Origin: Marinimicrobium locisalis
GTDB taxonomy: Bacteria; Pseudomonadota; Gammaproteobacteria; Pseudomonadales; Cellvibrionaceae
Assembly (NCBI RefSeq): GCF_039822625.1
Contig: NZ_JBDLLG010000005.1
Span: 62,001-126,000, forward strand
Direction: 5' to 3'
Length of the DNA: 64,000 nt
A program made the translations under genes and the position numbers. Of the stretch, positions 63,806-64,000 are shown piece by piece (within the stretch, counting starts at the first letter, position 1; every line of letters starts with the position of its first letter). A model generated the notes under the pieces. That model had not been told where the DNA came from, ran no database searches, and worked only from the letters and a program-made list of their open reading frames with translations.

Positions 63806-63860
63806 ATCCGCCCTACAGAAAGTCTTGGTAGGGCGGATAAGCGCGAAGCGCGCATCCGCC
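63806..63860. repeat. REP-like palindromic repeats
   Basis: ATCCGCCCTAC (63806-63816) pairs with GTAGGGCGGAT (63828-63838), and GGCGGAT (63832-63838) also pairs with ATCCGCC (63854-63860) around AAGCGCGAAGCGCGC. GTAGGGCGGATAAGCGCGAAGCGC-type hairpins are dispersed intergenic repeats in many gammaproteobacteria, as far as I recall. A related GGCGGATGCG stretch lies at 63771-63780. Confidence 0.7.
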
Positions 63861-64000
63861 GCAAGTACGACAAAACCAAGGCACTCTCAACCCGAAGACC
63901 GTGGGAAAAAGATTTCCTTTGTCTTTCCGGCGGCCAATAAGGCTTTCATAACTCTGGCAAACTCAAATGGCTGCTTCTCCCCTTAGGGAAAAGTTCACAT

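Larger units (their letters stand above)
63424..64000. other. Region upstream of the effector with uvrA fragment and REP-like hairpins
   Basis: This 577-nt stretch holds no credible gene. The first part (63424-63650) is AT-rich and probably contains the effector promoter. Next come a uvrA-like fragment (63702-63763) and a group of GC-rich palindromes (63770-63860). The last 140 nt show nothing recognisable; the frame at 63685-63879 on the minus strand is only the translation of the repeats. Confidence 0.5.

Noticed and set aside
63685..63879. 64-aa frame on the minus strand at the window end
   Set aside because: Its codons come from the uvrA fragment and the palindromic repeats; no gene features.
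1..64000. CRISPR arrays, tRNA or rRNA genes, transposases
   Set aside because: I looked for evenly spaced repeats, tRNA-like cloverleaf stretches and transposase motifs on both strands and saw none that held up.

Overview
The window looks like chromosomal DNA of a GC-rich, plant-polysaccharide-degrading marine or soil gammaproteobacterium, most like the Cellvibrionaceae (Cellvibrio, Saccharophagus, Teredinibacter, Marinimicrobium type). The clues are the rpsF-rpsR-(membrane protein)-rplI-dnaB gene order, and secreted cellulase, pectate lyase and xylanase proteins with CBM2/CBM10/CBM35 modules joined by polyserine linkers. The genus is inferred from style and was not tested by a search.

Layout. 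1-4.4 kb: housekeeping genes on the minus strand (dnaB 5' end, rplI, a membrane protein, rpsR, rpsF, glyA) with a good sigma70 promoter and intrinsic terminators. 4.6-5.9 kb: a secreted DUF3300 protein. 5.9-44.4 kb: a complete type VI secretion system (T6SS) built from two divergent operons that start around 28.2-28.6 kb. The leftward operon runs tagH, tssJ, tssK, tssL, tssM, tagF, pppA, ppkA, a 62-aa gene, tolQ-like, exbD, exbD, agmX-like. It is followed by a separate, promoter-bearing hcp-vgrG block with its loading genes (DUF6484, DUF2169, DUF4150 PAAR-like, TIGR02270 HEAT-like, degenerate thiolase fold). The rightward operon runs tssA, tssB, tssC, a second tssC, tssE, tssF, tssG, tssH (clpV), three TPR envelope proteins, a 93-aa secreted protein and acyP.

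The unusual point of the T6SS locus is that a proton-motor module (TolQ/ExbD/ExbD/AgmX-PglI-like) ends one T6SS operon and TPR envelope proteins end the other. These parts resemble the Tol/Agl-type motor gene sets that usually stand alone. The tight spacing argues for co-expression with the secretion machine.

45-47.1 kb and 51-56.4 kb: secreted carbohydrate-active enzymes (GH5 cellulase, PL10 pectate lyase, GH30 xylanase-like, DUF5060/DUF4038 apiosidase-like lipoprotein). Between them, a minus-strand group holds an Nramp-like transporter, a Na+/H+ antiporter, a GNAT acetyltransferase and a DUF1244 protein.

56.6-62.2 kb: a double-length UvrA (1880 aa, four ATP-binding cassettes) with a palindromic repeat inserted in frame. 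62.3-63.4 kb: a lower-GC two-gene cassette that looks like an orphan T6SS amidase effector (Cys21/His94) and its periplasmic immunity protein. It lies between uvrA and a decayed duplicate of a uvrA segment at 63.7 kb, followed by REP-like hairpins. No tRNA, rRNA, transposase or CRISPR array was found.
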